A stretch of 64,000 nucleotides of DNA. Origin: Thalassobacillus_A hwangdonensis. Its GTDB lineage: Bacteria; Bacillota; Bacilli; Bacillales; Halobacillaceae. Location of the stretch: assembly GCF_042675915.1 (NCBI RefSeq), contig NZ_JBHTKL010000001.1, positions 1,116,001-1,180,000 on the forward strand, in the 5' to 3' direction. Shown one piece after another: positions 41,708-50,318 of the stretch (position 1 is the first letter of the stretch; each line of letters starts with the position of its first letter). The notes under the pieces are model-generated. The model worked only from the letters and a program-made list of their open reading frames with translations. It did not search any database and was not told the DNA's origin. Made by a program: the position numbers and the translations under genes.

Positions 41708-43792
41708 CTAAAACTGCTGTTTCCACTGGATAGCATTGAAATCTGCGAAGCGATGGATGTCCGCTGCAATCCGTTTAAGAAGTGCCAGTCGATTGTTCCG
41801 CACAGCTTCTTCCTCCGCCATGACCATCGTATTGTCGAAGAATTCATCAATTGGATCTGCCAGTTCAGCCAGAATACGAAGTGCCTCTTCCGGTTTGTGA
41901 CTTTCCAGCGCATCATTGTACTTCTCTGTCGTTTCTTTGTAAGCATTGTAAAGCGCGCGTTCTGAATCATTTTCAAAAAGTCCGTTGTCTACCGAATCTG
42001 TCTTACCTTTTTCAGCCAGATTCAAGACACGGCTTAACGATTCCTGGGTAGATTTGAAGCCTTCATCCTGTCGCTTTGCAGCCAGTAATTCCGCTTTCCT
42101 AACCGTATCTGGATAGAATCCGATTCCTGAAGTCAACACTGCTTCGATGACATCATGTTCTACTCCAGTGGTTCTGAGCAAATACCCAGCACGAACTGCA
42201 AAGAATTCCTGCAGGTCCTTTTTCACATCTTCTTCGGAACGGTTTACCAGACCGGATGCAACATACACCTGCAAGGATTCATCCAACAATGCTTCAAGCT
42301 CGATTTCCCACGCTGTCGCTTGAAGTATTTGTAAAATGCCAATCGCTTGTCTCCTCAAACCGTGCGGATCCTGTGATCCTGTCGGAATAAGGCCAATCGA
42401 AAAACTACCGACAATCGTATCAAGCTTATCTGCAAGACTAACTACTGATCCTACATCACTTTCCGGCAGTTCACCATTTGCATGGGTGGGCATGTAATGC
42501 TCTCGGATCCCCCGTGCAACTGCTTCTTTTTCACCAAACAGGTTCGCATATTTTTCACCCATAATTCCCTGTAGCTCAGGAAATTCATCCACCATATGTG
42601 TGACAAGATCGAATTTACTGATTTCAGCTGCCCGGATTGCATCTGTTTTCGTCTGCTCATCAACATTCACACGATTCGCAATCTTATCAACCAGTTTGAC
42701 AGTACGGGAGATTTTATCTGCGAGAGTTCCCAACTCCTCCTGGAATACCATGCGCTCAAGCTTCTTGACACTTTCAGCGATTGAACCTTTCTGGTCCTCT
42801 TCATAGAAGAATTGTGCATCCGCAAGTCTCGCTTTAAGTACTTTCTCATTCCCTTTTGCTACAGTGTCGATATGCTTGTCATCGCCATTTCGTACAGCAA
42901 CGAAGTATGGAAGCAGGCTCCCATCAACAGAACGGACCGGGAAGTACCGCTGATGCTCTTTCATAGAGGTGATCAGTGCCTCTTCAGGTACTGTCAGGAA
43001 CGCTTCATTGAAAGAACCATGGAACACTGTAGGATATTCAACAAGATGATTGACTTCATTCAATAATGCATTGTCCATCAGAATGTTCCAGTCATGTTGA
43101 CTTCCAAGCTTTTCAATTTGCTCGACAATCATTTGTTTACGTTGATCTGCATCTGCAATCACAAACTGATCTTTCAATTGGTTTTCATAATCTGAAGCAG
43201 CGGGTATTTCTACTTGCTCCCCAAGGAACCGGTGACCGTATGTGGTTCTGCCTGTTTCCACACCTAAGATATTGAACGGGAGGACTTGATCATTGAACAA
43301 GGCCACCAGCCAGCGAATTGGACGAGCGTAGCGAAGGTCATTGCCGCCCCATCTCATGTTTTTCGGGAAATTCACTGAAAGGATGATATCTTTGAAACCT
43401 GACAGTAGCTTACTCGTCTTTTCCCCTTCAATGAACTTATTGATATGCACGTACTCGACACCTTTTATCTCTTTGAAATAGATATCCTCGACAGATTTTC
43501 CTTGTCCCTTCGAAAATCCGATGGCAGCTTTCGTCCAATTCCCTTCCTCATCCAATGCGATTTTTTTCGCTGGTCCTTTTGCTTCTTCTTCAATATCAGG
43601 CTGCTTATCTGCAACACCTGTGATTTGAATGGCAAGGCGTCTAGGAGTTGCGAATGTCTTCACTTCCCCATAAGGGATCCGGAGCTCTTCCAGCCACTGT
43701 CTGGTGTTTTTGGATAATTGATATGTTGCATCATCAATGAAACGGGAAGGCATCTCCTCCAAGCCGATTTCAAACAATAATGTATTACTCAT
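41708..43792 (-). CDS. glyS: Glycyl-tRNA synthetase beta subunit
   Basis: Beta chain of the tetrameric glycyl-tRNA synthetase, 694 residues. It starts TLLFEIGLEEMPSRF, contains FLTVPEEALITSMKEHQRYFP and DPHGLRRQAIGIL, all family landmarks, and ends in the anticodon-binding helical domain. The ATG at 43792 lies within the end of glyQ (overlap of eight bases) after GGAGGGTG, so translation is coupled and keeps subunits balanced. Expression is controlled by the T-box before glyQ. Confidence 0.97.
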   Translation of the reverse strand: MSNTLLFEIGLEEMPSRFIDDATYQLSKNTRQWLEELRIPYGEVKTFATPRRLAIQITGVADKQPDIEEEAKGPAKKIALDEEGNWTKAAIGFSKGQGKSVEDIYFKEIKGVEYVHINKFIEGEKTSKLLSGFKDIILSVNFPKNMRWGGNDLRYARPIRWLVALFNDQVLPFNILGVETGRTTYGHRFLGEQVEIPAASDYENQLKDQFVIADADQRKQMIVEQIEKLGSQHDWNILMDNALLNEVNHLVEYPTVFHGSFNEAFLTVPEEALITSMKEHQRYFPVRSVDGSLLPYFVAVRNGDDKHIDTVAKGNEKVLKARLADAQFFYEEDQKGSIAESVKKLERMVFQEELGTLADKISRTVKLVDKIANRVNVDEQTKTDAIRAAEISKFDLVTHMVDEFPELQGIMGEKYANLFGEKEAVARGIREHYMPTHANGELPESDVGSVVSLADKLDTIVGSFSIGLIPTGSQDPHGLRRQAIGILQILQATAWEIELEALLDESLQVYVASGLVNRSEEDVKKDLQEFFAVRAGYLLRTTGVEHDVIEAVLTSGIGFYPDTVRKAELLAAKRQDEGFKSTQESLSRVLNLAEKGKTDSVDNGLFENDSERALYNAYKETTEKYNDALESHKPEEALRILAELADPIDEFFDNTMVMAEEEAVRNNRLALLKRIAADIHRFADFNAIQWKQQF

Positions 43793-44669
43793 TGGATTCA
43801 CCCTCCTTCAGCATCGGGAAGCCTAATCGCTCTCGTTCTTCCACATACGTTTTCGCAATTTTCCGTGCGAGGTTCCTTACTCTTGAAATATACCCTGTCC
43901 GCTCTGTTACGGAAATGACACCCTTGGCATCCAGCAGGTTGAATGTGTGGGAACATTTCAACACGTAGTCATACGCTGGAAAAACCAGCCCTTTTTCCAT
44001 GATTCGTGCTGCTTCCTTTTCATAGGTAGAGAAAAGATTAAACAGCATGTCCGTATCCGATTCTTCGAATGTATATTTGGAATGTTCATATTCCGGCTGG
44101 CCGAAGATATCCCTTACAGTCACACCATCCGTCCATTCAAGTTCAAATACATTCTCCTTGTCCTGGATGTAAGACGCCAGACGCTCAAGACCATAAGTGA
44201 TCTCAGCAGCTACAGGCTTCGCTTCCAAGCCGCCGATTTGCTGGAAGTATGTGAACTGAGTGATTTCCATCCCATCCAGCCATACTTCCCATCCTAGTCC
44301 AGCAGCGCCAAGCGTAGGGTTTTCCCAGTTATCCTCTACAAATCGGATATCATGCTTCAGAGGATCGATTCCCAAAGCTTTCAGCGACTCGAGATACAAT
44401 TCCTGAATATTATCAGGAGATGGCTTCATGATCACTTGAAACTGATGGTGCTGGTATAATCGGTTCGGATTTTCACCAAAGCGACCATCTGCAGGTCTAC
44501 GGGAAGGCTCCACATAGGCAACATTCCATGGTTCCGGTCCTAAACTTCGCAACAGCGTCATCGGTGACATCGTACCGGCACCCTTCTCGACATCATAGGC
44601 CTGCATCAATAGGCAACCCTGTTCTGACCAATGTTTCTGCAAGGTCAAAATCATATTTTGTATATTCAT
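43785..44669 (-). CDS. glyQ: Glycyl-tRNA synthetase alpha subunit
   Basis: Catalytic alpha chain, 294 residues, class II synthetase. It begins MNIQNMILTLQKHWSEQGC and shows YDVEKGAGTMSP, AYVEPSRRPADGRFGENPNR (motif 2), and LGWEVWLDGMEITQFTYFQQ. It joins glycine to tRNA-Gly together with GlyS. The gene sits 30 bases after a T-box terminator. The end overlaps glyS by eight bases. Confidence 0.97.
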   Translation of the reverse strand: MNIQNMILTLQKHWSEQGCLLMQAYDVEKGAGTMSPMTLLRSLGPEPWNVAYVEPSRRPADGRFGENPNRLYQHHQFQVIMKPSPDNIQELYLESLKALGIDPLKHDIRFVEDNWENPTLGAAGLGWEVWLDGMEITQFTYFQQIGGLEAKPVAAEITYGLERLASYIQDKENVFELEWTDGVTVRDIFGQPEYEHSKYTFEESDTDMLFNLFSTYEKEAARIMEKGLVFPAYDYVLKCSHTFNLLDAKGVISVTERTGYISRVRNLARKIAKTYVEERERLGFPMLKEGESNE

Positions 44670-44697
44670 CCTTCATCCTCCATTTTCGATATAAAAT

Positions 44698-44905
44698 AAA
44701 AATCCCCGTCCCTATGCCTGAGGCATAGGGACGGGGATAACCCGCGGTTCCACCCTACTTGCTTCCACATGGAAGCCACTTTCAAAATGGTTGCTCCGGA
44801 ATGCCTTCACTGGACCCTCACGCCTGTCTCCCACCATCACAGGCTCGCTTTTGTTTGGATGATCAGTTACTACTTTCCTTCCACGCACTGTTCATTTGTA
44901 CTAGC
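44698..44905 (-). promoter_or_regulatory. Glycine T-box riboswitch before glyQS
   Basis: The leader carries the T-box core TGGAACCGCGG (minus strand, 44742-44752) preceded by AGTAGGG, and a terminator built of ATCCCCGTCCCTATGCCT and its complement (44702-44738) followed by six T residues. A likely specifier GGC (44803-44805), in the context AGTGAAGGCA, names glycine. The leader is short, about 200 bases, and as in the known glyQS leaders there is no room for stem II. Uncharged tRNA-Gly should prevent termination. Confidence 0.93.
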
Positions 44906-44935
44906 ATCATACTTAAAAAGTCAGCTGTTTGTCAA
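44906..44935 (-). promoter_or_regulatory. Promoter of the glyQS T-box leader
   Basis: TTGACA and TATGAT lie 18 bases apart on the minus strand. The -35 overlaps the last codons and stop of recO on the map. Confidence 0.75.
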
Positions 44936-45685
44936 TCATTTAAATAAGTCCAGCTGATCAAGGAATTTTTTTGACTTGATGAAATAACCGCCGTACTGGT
45001 CATAATATGCATCAATCAGCATCCGCAAACGCTTTTTGTTTTCATCTTTTACAGAGATGTTTCCTAGCCTCGCAACGTCCATATGCTTGAATACCCGAAG
45101 CAGTTTTGCCAGATTGTCAGGCAGTCCATAAGCTTCAGGATCAATGTGCTTACAACGGACACACAAAAAGCCCCCTTCTTTAATCGAAAATGAAAAGGGA
45201 CTCTCCGTGCTCCCACAATTCACACAGCTGTGAACGTGTGGGGCAAATCCGGCTTTGGTGTAAATTTTAAGTTCATACATCATCGTCAGTACTTCTGCAT
45301 CTTTTCCGTCGTTGATCAACAGAAGTGTCTGCAGGAATTGTTCATAAATGAACGGATCCGGGCGCTTTTCTTCCATCAATTTATCTGTAAGTTCAGCAAG
45401 GAATGAAGCGTAAGCCGTCTTCACGATGTCCTCCCTGATTCCCCTTAGGGAGGACATCATCTCACCTTGACTGAGCGAACCAAGTCCTGAACCGATCTGA
45501 ACCAGATATAATCCGTGTATGAAGGGTTGTGTAATCGAAGACATCCGGCTTTTAGGCTTTTTTGCTCCCCTTGCCATCACTCCGATTTTCCCCTTCTCTC
45601 TTGTCAATAACGTAATGATCTTATGGGTTTCTCCATAATCCCTCGAACGAAGGACTACTCCCTCAATTTTATCAAACAAAAGCAT
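44936..45685 (-). CDS. recO: DNA repair protein RecO
   Basis: A 249-residue recombination mediator that loads RecA with RecF and RecR. The N-terminal OB fold contains EGVVLRSRDYGETHKIITLLTREKGKIGVMARGAKKPKS (read in parts). A zinc pair CVNCG and CVRCKH stands near residues 150-175. The start is the ATG at 45685, closely preceded by AAAAGGTG; a TTG two codons later is better spaced and could also serve. It follows yqzL by 16 bases. Confidence 0.94.
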   Translation of the reverse strand: MLLFDKIEGVVLRSRDYGETHKIITLLTREKGKIGVMARGAKKPKSRMSSITQPFIHGLYLVQIGSGLGSLSQGEMMSSLRGIREDIVKTAYASFLAELTDKLMEEKRPDPFIYEQFLQTLLLINDGKDAEVLTMMYELKIYTKAGFAPHVHSCVNCGSTESPFSFSIKEGGFLCVRCKHIDPEAYGLPDNLAKLLRVFKHMDVARLGNISVKDENKKRLRMLIDAYYDQYGGYFIKSKKFLDQLDLFK

Positions 45686-45701
45686 TCACCTTTTCCGAAT
45701 A

Positions 45702-45845
45702 CTAGGAATTCGCCTCTTGAACAGGAACGGAGTCATTCATGCCGCTCTCAGTTTCACCGTTTTGCTGCTGTTCCATTTCTTTCATGAGTAGATAAGTTTC
45801 TATGTTTCCTGTCTGACTAAACACTTTCCAAGGCAAGTCGATCAC
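45702..45845 (-). CDS. yqzL: YqzL family small protein
   Basis: A 47-residue protein encoded between era and recO, the same length and place as B. subtilis YqzL. It opens with GTG after GGCGGTG and reads LPWKVFSQTGNIETYLLMKEME, closely following the YqzL pattern W-K-V-F-S-x-T-G-N. The tail is Gln/Glu-rich. It is probably co-transcribed with recO. Function unknown. Confidence 0.85.
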   Translation of the reverse strand: MIDLPWKVFSQTGNIETYLLMKEMEQQQNGETESGMNDSVPVQEANS

Positions 45846-45992
45846 AAGAAACACCGCCTTTCCTGTTAATAAAAGATAAAAAACTCATCACCAGCGGATG
45901 GATGACAGAACGTCAACTTCACATAATAATTAACTGCTTACGTATAGCTTGTTCCCGATTGATGTAATCAATAAGTATTAATATTTACCAGA

Positions 45993-46898
45993 TTAATACT
46001 CGTCATCGCGATAACCGAATTCACTCAATTGAAGCTGCTTGTTTCTCCAATCTTTCTGGACTTTCACCCAAAGCTCCAAGAATACTTTCGAGCCCAACAA
46101 TGCTTCGATATCCTCTCTTGCACGTTGGCCGATTTCTTTCAGCATGCTGCCTCGTTTACCGATGATGATCCCTTTTTGGGAAGATCGTTCAACAATGATG
46201 ACGGCTTGGATATCGACCATATCTTTGTCCTCTCGACGTTTGATCCCTTCAATGACAACTGCGATCGAGTGCGGCACTTCTTCGCGCGTCAGATGGAGTG
46301 CTTTTTCTCTGATCATTTCGCTGATGATGAAACGTTCCGGGTGGTCTGTCACCTGATCTTCAGGGTAGTATTGCGGTCCTTCCGGCAACTCTTCTTTCAG
46401 CACCTTCAGCAAATGATTCACATTGTTTCCTTCTAATGCAGAGATAGGGATGATTTCCTGGAAGTCAAGTTTTTCCTTATATTGATCAATCAATGGAAGT
46501 AGATCATCCGGGTGGACTCTGTCTATTTTATTGATGATCAGATAAACCGGTTTGTCCACGTTGCTCAGACGATCGATAATGAACTGGTCACCTCTGCCAT
46601 AGCCTTCCTCAGCATTGATCATGAACATGATCGCATCCACTTCATTCAAAGAGTGTTCAGCCATCTTCACCATGAAATCACCAAGCTTATGTTTCGGCTT
46701 ATGGATTCCTGGTGTGTCTATGAATACGATTTGACTTTCTGCGTCTGTATAAACACCTTGAATTTTGTTACGTGTGGTCTGAGGTTTATCACTCATAATC
46801 GCGATCTTTTGTCCGATCACTCTGTTCATGAACGTGGATTTACCTACGTTCGGTCTGCCGATGATTGCAATGAATCCTGATTTAAATGAATCTGCCAT
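45993..46898 (-). CDS. era: GTPase Era
   Basis: Essential ribosome-assembly GTPase, 301 residues, that binds the 3' end of 16S rRNA. G1 GRPNVGKST, switch TTRNK, G3 DTPG, G4 NKID and G5 SALEG are present. The C-terminal KH domain has IIGKRGSMLKEIGQRAREDIE. GGAGG precedes the ATG. The neighbours ybeY, dgkA, yqzL and recO are conserved, but cytidine deaminase, which in B. subtilis lies between dgkA and era, is missing. Confidence 0.97.
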   Translation of the reverse strand: MADSFKSGFIAIIGRPNVGKSTFMNRVIGQKIAIMSDKPQTTRNKIQGVYTDAESQIVFIDTPGIHKPKHKLGDFMVKMAEHSLNEVDAIMFMINAEEGYGRGDQFIIDRLSNVDKPVYLIINKIDRVHPDDLLPLIDQYKEKLDFQEIIPISALEGNNVNHLLKVLKEELPEGPQYYPEDQVTDHPERFIISEMIREKALHLTREEVPHSIAVVIEGIKRREDKDMVDIQAVIIVERSSQKGIIIGKRGSMLKEIGQRAREDIEALLGSKVFLELWVKVQKDWRNKQLQLSEFGYRDDEY

Positions 46899-47020
46899 GT
46901 TGTGTTTTCCTCCATCTGTGTAACGTTTCTTAGTACTGTCTATTCTACTACAAAACCTTTATGATTTCATTCACTCGACAAAAGCTCTCAATATTTATTT
47001 CCATCATGTTTCTTTTTGCT

Positions 47021-47190
47021 GAACAAAAGCGCAAGCGCCTTGTCCACCCCCGAATAGCTTAAGACAAGCCTCGTCGTGACGAGCTTTGTCACAGGGAGGA
47101 TTGACTTAAGACCTCGAGGGGGTAGGCGCTGGAGCTGGATGACAGAACAAAAGCGTAAGCACCTTGTCCACCCGGTCTAGCTTAAGACAC
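47021..47190. repeat. Palindromic intergenic repeat, one full and one truncated copy
   Basis: The full unit (47021-47145) opens GAACAAAAGCGCAAGCGCCTTGTCC and closes GGCGCTGGAGCTGGATGACAG (in parts). Its two halves pair: AGCGCC with GGCGCT, CCCCCGA with TCGAGGGGG, CTTAAG with CTTAAG, and a central CTCGTC/GACGAG. A second copy begins at 47145 with GAACAAAAGCGTAAGC and stops after AGCTTAAGAC. Such short palindromic repeats are scattered through many Bacillaceae genomes. No open frame is inside. Confidence 0.75.
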
Positions 47191-47192
47191 AT

Positions 47193-47264
47193 AAAAAAGG
47201 AATCGTTCTTTCATATCGATGTTCCGCTGCCATTCAGCTGGTCACCAATCTGAAAAACGATTCC
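47193..47264 (-). terminator. Terminator after dgkA with a long loop
   Basis: GGAATCGTT and AACGATTCC pair at the base, extended by TTTCA/TGAAA with one bulge, over a loop of about 40 bases. TTTTTT follows on the minus strand. Confidence 0.7.
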
Positions 47265-47273
47265 AAGTCATAT

Positions 47274-47660
47274 TCAAAATAAGATACTCGTAAGTTTTGG
47301 CAGGAAGATGATCATGCCGATGATGATGGAAAAGATAGCCGCTACAAGAACAGCTCCGGCGGCTACATCTTTCACTGCACCTACTGCAGGATGGAATTCA
47401 GGTGAAAGATGATTCATTACACGTTCAATACTTGTATTGATCATTTCGAGGCTTAGTACCATTGCAATGGTTAGAAGCAGAACTGTCCATTCAAGCAGCG
47501 AAACTCGAAGCAACAATCCAGCAATGATCACGATTGCACCGGCCACCAGGTGGATTCTGAAGTTCCTTTCATTACGAATCACAAGTATTATGCCTGCACA
47601 TGCGACTCTGAACCCGATCCACCCTTTATTGGAATTATTTCCTTTCAAGTCCGAACTCAT
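47274..47660 (-). CDS. dgkA: Diacylglycerol/undecaprenol kinase family protein (DgkA)
   Basis: Integral membrane kinase of 128 residues. Three membrane helices surround the signature EMINTSIERVMNHLSPEFHPAVGAVKDVAAGAVL. In Gram-positive bacteria this family phosphorylates undecaprenol for cell-wall lipid carrier recycling rather than diacylglycerol. AGAGGTT precedes the ATG, which overlaps the ybeY end by 26 bases. Confidence 0.94.
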   Translation of the reverse strand: MSSDLKGNNSNKGWIGFRVACAGIILVIRNERNFRIHLVAGAIVIIAGLLLRVSLLEWTVLLLTIAMVLSLEMINTSIERVMNHLSPEFHPAVGAVKDVAAGAVLVAAIFSIIIGMIIFLPKLTSILF

Positions 47661-48108
47661 CTAGAATAACCTCTTGTCTTTGAAACATTTGCTCTTCTTC
47701 ATCCTTCTCAATATGGTCATAGCCGACCAAATGCAGAAAGCCGTGCAAAGCAAGAAATCCAAATTCCCTTTCAAGCGAGTGCTTGTAATCTTCCGCCTGT
47801 TCCTTTGCCTTGTCCACGGAAATGACGATATCACCAAGAATCAGCGGCATCTCATCACCTACGATTTCAAGCTCTCCTTCCCCTTCTTCCTGCATCGCGA
47901 AAGAGATGACATCGGTCGGAACATCTTTTTGACGATAATTCCTGTTCAATTCCTGTATTTCTTTGTTATCAACAAAGTTTACGGAAACCTCTGATTGCTC
48001 AGGGATTCCTTCTTTACCAGCTGCAAATGTCAGCAGTCGTTGTATAAGGTCGGTGAAAGCTTCATCTACGGAATTTGTTTTATCATGAAAATCAATATGC
48101 ATCGTCAT
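47635..48108 (-). CDS. ybeY: Endoribonuclease YbeY
   Basis: A 157-residue zinc protein needed for 16S rRNA maturation and ribosome quality control. The triple-His zinc motif is HGFLHLVGYDH near residues 120-130, preceded by TDVISFAM. It overlaps pgpH by four bases (ATGA) and dgkA by 26 bases, a tightly coupled operon. Confidence 0.96.
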   Translation of the reverse strand: MTMHIDFHDKTNSVDEAFTDLIQRLLTFAAGKEGIPEQSEVSVNFVDNKEIQELNRNYRQKDVPTDVISFAMQEEGEGELEIVGDEMPLILGDIVISVDKAKEQAEDYKHSLEREFGFLALHGFLHLVGYDHIEKDEEEQMFQRQEVILDEFGLERK

Positions 48109-50252
48109 TTTGCCTCCTTGATCAAATTTTTGCCCGTTTCCGGATATTGTATCCTTGAATGGAAGAAACCTTGCAACGTTTCACAAATTGCATTCTGAAC
48201 ACTTGTAAGTTCACGGAATGTCAACGTACACTCATCAAGTTGGCCATCCATCAAACGGTCATGGGTGATGTTTGATACGATTTCTCTGATTTTTTCGGTT
48301 GTTGGTTCATCCATCGATCGCACAGCAGCTTCCACTGAATCACAAATACAGATGATGGCAGCTTCCTTCGTCTGTGGTTTCGGTCCAGGATACCGGAACT
48401 CCTCCGCATTGACTTCTTTATGTTTTTCCTTTGCTTTGTAATAAAAGAACTTCAATAACGTTGTCCCGTGGTGCTGCTCTGCAATATCTACAATTTCTTT
48501 CGGAAGTTTTTCCTCCCGTAGCATCGCTGCACCGTCATACGGATGTCGGATGATGATTTCCGCACTTTGCTCCGGATCAATGAAATCGTGGGGATTTTTC
48601 ATTCCCATCTGATTTTCAATGAAGAAGTGCGGACGGACAGTCTTCCCAAGATCATGATAATACGCGGCAACCCTCGCCAGCAAACCATTGGCACCGATTG
48701 CTTCACATGCTGCCTCACTCAAGTTCGCCACCATCACACTGTGGTGATAGGTGCCAGGGGATTGCGTCAACAGCTTTCGAAGCAAAGGATGGTTGGGATT
48801 CGATAAAGTCAGCAGCTTACTGTCTGACAAGATACCAAAACCAGTCTCAAAGAATGGGAGTAATCCTAGAGCCAGGACAGATGATAAAAATGCTGATGCA
48901 ATTCCATACCCGCTTTGAAGGAAGATATCACCTATTGTATATTTTTCGAATGAAATAAACAAAAACAACAGCACCGTCAAAACGTTGATGGCAGCTACCC
49001 CTGCACATGCTTTCAGAATAGCCAGCCGATCCTTGAGATTATAAAGAAAGGCTACTCCCGCCAATTGGGAAAGTCCAATATATATTCCTGCTTCTGCATT
49101 CAGTGAACCGGCAATTTGACCGTTGAAAAGGAAGGAACCAAGAACCGCCATCACTCCTGCAAGTACAATTGCCAGACGTTCATCCACAAGCACTTTTATC
49201 AGGATTGCAGCCGCCGCAACAGGAACAAGGTAATACAACGGCATCCCGTCACTGACGAAGAAACTGGCCATTTTTAGAAATGCCAGCATTCCCAAGGAAA
49301 TGAGAAGGACTGCTGTGACTTTCTGAATACTCATCTTCCCTTTCCGATCCAGCCTGTACAACTCATAGAATAAAACAGCTCCCAACAACAATGCGAGCAA
49401 TCCAAGGCCGAATACAGGGAATAGGTTCCTCTCGTTATTCAAAAGGCCGACAAGTTTAAGCTTTTCAAACGCTGCTTTATTGATTGTAGCACCTTCATTG
49501 ACGATTACTTCTCCTGCACGGATGGTGACAGGTTCTACACTTTCTGCAGCCTGCTTCCTTGCACTTGCCGTCTTTTCTTCATCAAAGAAAGAATTCGGGA
49601 CAATGGCAAACTGGCTCAACCTTATGATGGATTCTTTCAGTTCATTATGTAATGTGGAGTACTGGAGGCTTAATTTCACTTGCTGTTCTGCCTCTATTTC
49701 ATCCTCCGCTTTGATCCCGTCATTGAATTGATCATAGAGACTGGTTTTCAACAGTTGATAAGCGACATCCCGATCGTTCGCAGGCGCGGCTACGATGGAT
49801 TCTAACACAGCACGGTCCACTTCCACTGTAATCTCTTTTGACAGTAGCTGCTGGAGGCGCTGAGTCTTGTCAAGTGTACTCAGGTTTTTGGGTTCATCTG
49901 CGTCTTCCGCTTGTTCATTCGACTCGATGTTTTTCAAAGCATCAAAGATCTCATCTATATAGGCAATCCGCTCTTGTGTTACTGCTACAGATGTAGAAAA
50001 GCGATCCTGTACAGACTGGGATGCTTCCCGGATTTCTCTTTCAGTACTCTCTTTATCTTCAATCGTGATCGGTGATCGAATTGTTTCTTGGGCAGTACTG
50101 AACAATTCCAGATCATACGTCTGGGTAAATACGTTGGAAAGGGTGAACAGGAAAAAGAAAACCCCGGCAATAAGGGATGGGATCAACAACCGTACCATAG
50201 ACTGATAACGACTGAAGTAGGATTTAATTCGTTTTTTGTTGGAATTCTTCAT
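48105..50252 (-). CDS. pgpH: Cyclic-di-AMP phosphodiesterase PgpH (7TM-HD)
   Basis: A 715-residue membrane protein. After one helix (about 22-42) an extracytoplasmic domain runs to about residue 280, then seven membrane helices, then a cytoplasmic HD domain with TYHHSVMVANLSEAAC, YYHDLGKTVRP and QHHGTT. It degrades c-di-AMP, a messenger controlling potassium and osmolyte balance, which matters in a salt-adapted cell. GAGGGG precedes the ATG. Confidence 0.95.
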   Translation of the reverse strand: MKNSNKKRIKSYFSRYQSMVRLLIPSLIAGVFFFLFTLSNVFTQTYDLELFSTAQETIRSPITIEDKESTEREIREASQSVQDRFSTSVAVTQERIAYIDEIFDALKNIESNEQAEDADEPKNLSTLDKTQRLQQLLSKEITVEVDRAVLESIVAAPANDRDVAYQLLKTSLYDQFNDGIKAEDEIEAEQQVKLSLQYSTLHNELKESIIRLSQFAIVPNSFFDEEKTASARKQAAESVEPVTIRAGEVIVNEGATINKAAFEKLKLVGLLNNERNLFPVFGLGLLALLLGAVLFYELYRLDRKGKMSIQKVTAVLLISLGMLAFLKMASFFVSDGMPLYYLVPVAAAAILIKVLVDERLAIVLAGVMAVLGSFLFNGQIAGSLNAEAGIYIGLSQLAGVAFLYNLKDRLAILKACAGVAAINVLTVLLFLFISFEKYTIGDIFLQSGYGIASAFLSSVLALGLLPFFETGFGILSDSKLLTLSNPNHPLLRKLLTQSPGTYHHSVMVANLSEAACEAIGANGLLARVAAYYHDLGKTVRPHFFIENQMGMKNPHDFIDPEQSAEIIIRHPYDGAAMLREEKLPKEIVDIAEQHHGTTLLKFFYYKAKEKHKEVNAEEFRYPGPKPQTKEAAIICICDSVEAAVRSMDEPTTEKIREIVSNITHDRLMDGQLDECTLTFRELTSVQNAICETLQGFFHSRIQYPETGKNLIKEAK

Positions 50253-50318
50253 AGAATCAGCCCCTCATTACAAATCTTTCCAACAGACAATATAGAAATA
50301 AGACCCTTCGCCCGGGTC

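Larger units (their letters stand above)
46899..47273. other. Gap between era and dgkA without a gene
   Basis: About 375 bases. It holds the palindromic repeat at 47021-47190, the dgkA terminator, and an AT-rich 120-base segment next to era in which I see no defined promoter. Confidence 0.6.

Noticed and set aside
45893..45911. Another copy of the era-dgkA repeat near yqzL
   Set aside because: Only a 13-base match (TGGATGACAGAAC) to the end of the repeat is found, with none of the palindrome arms.
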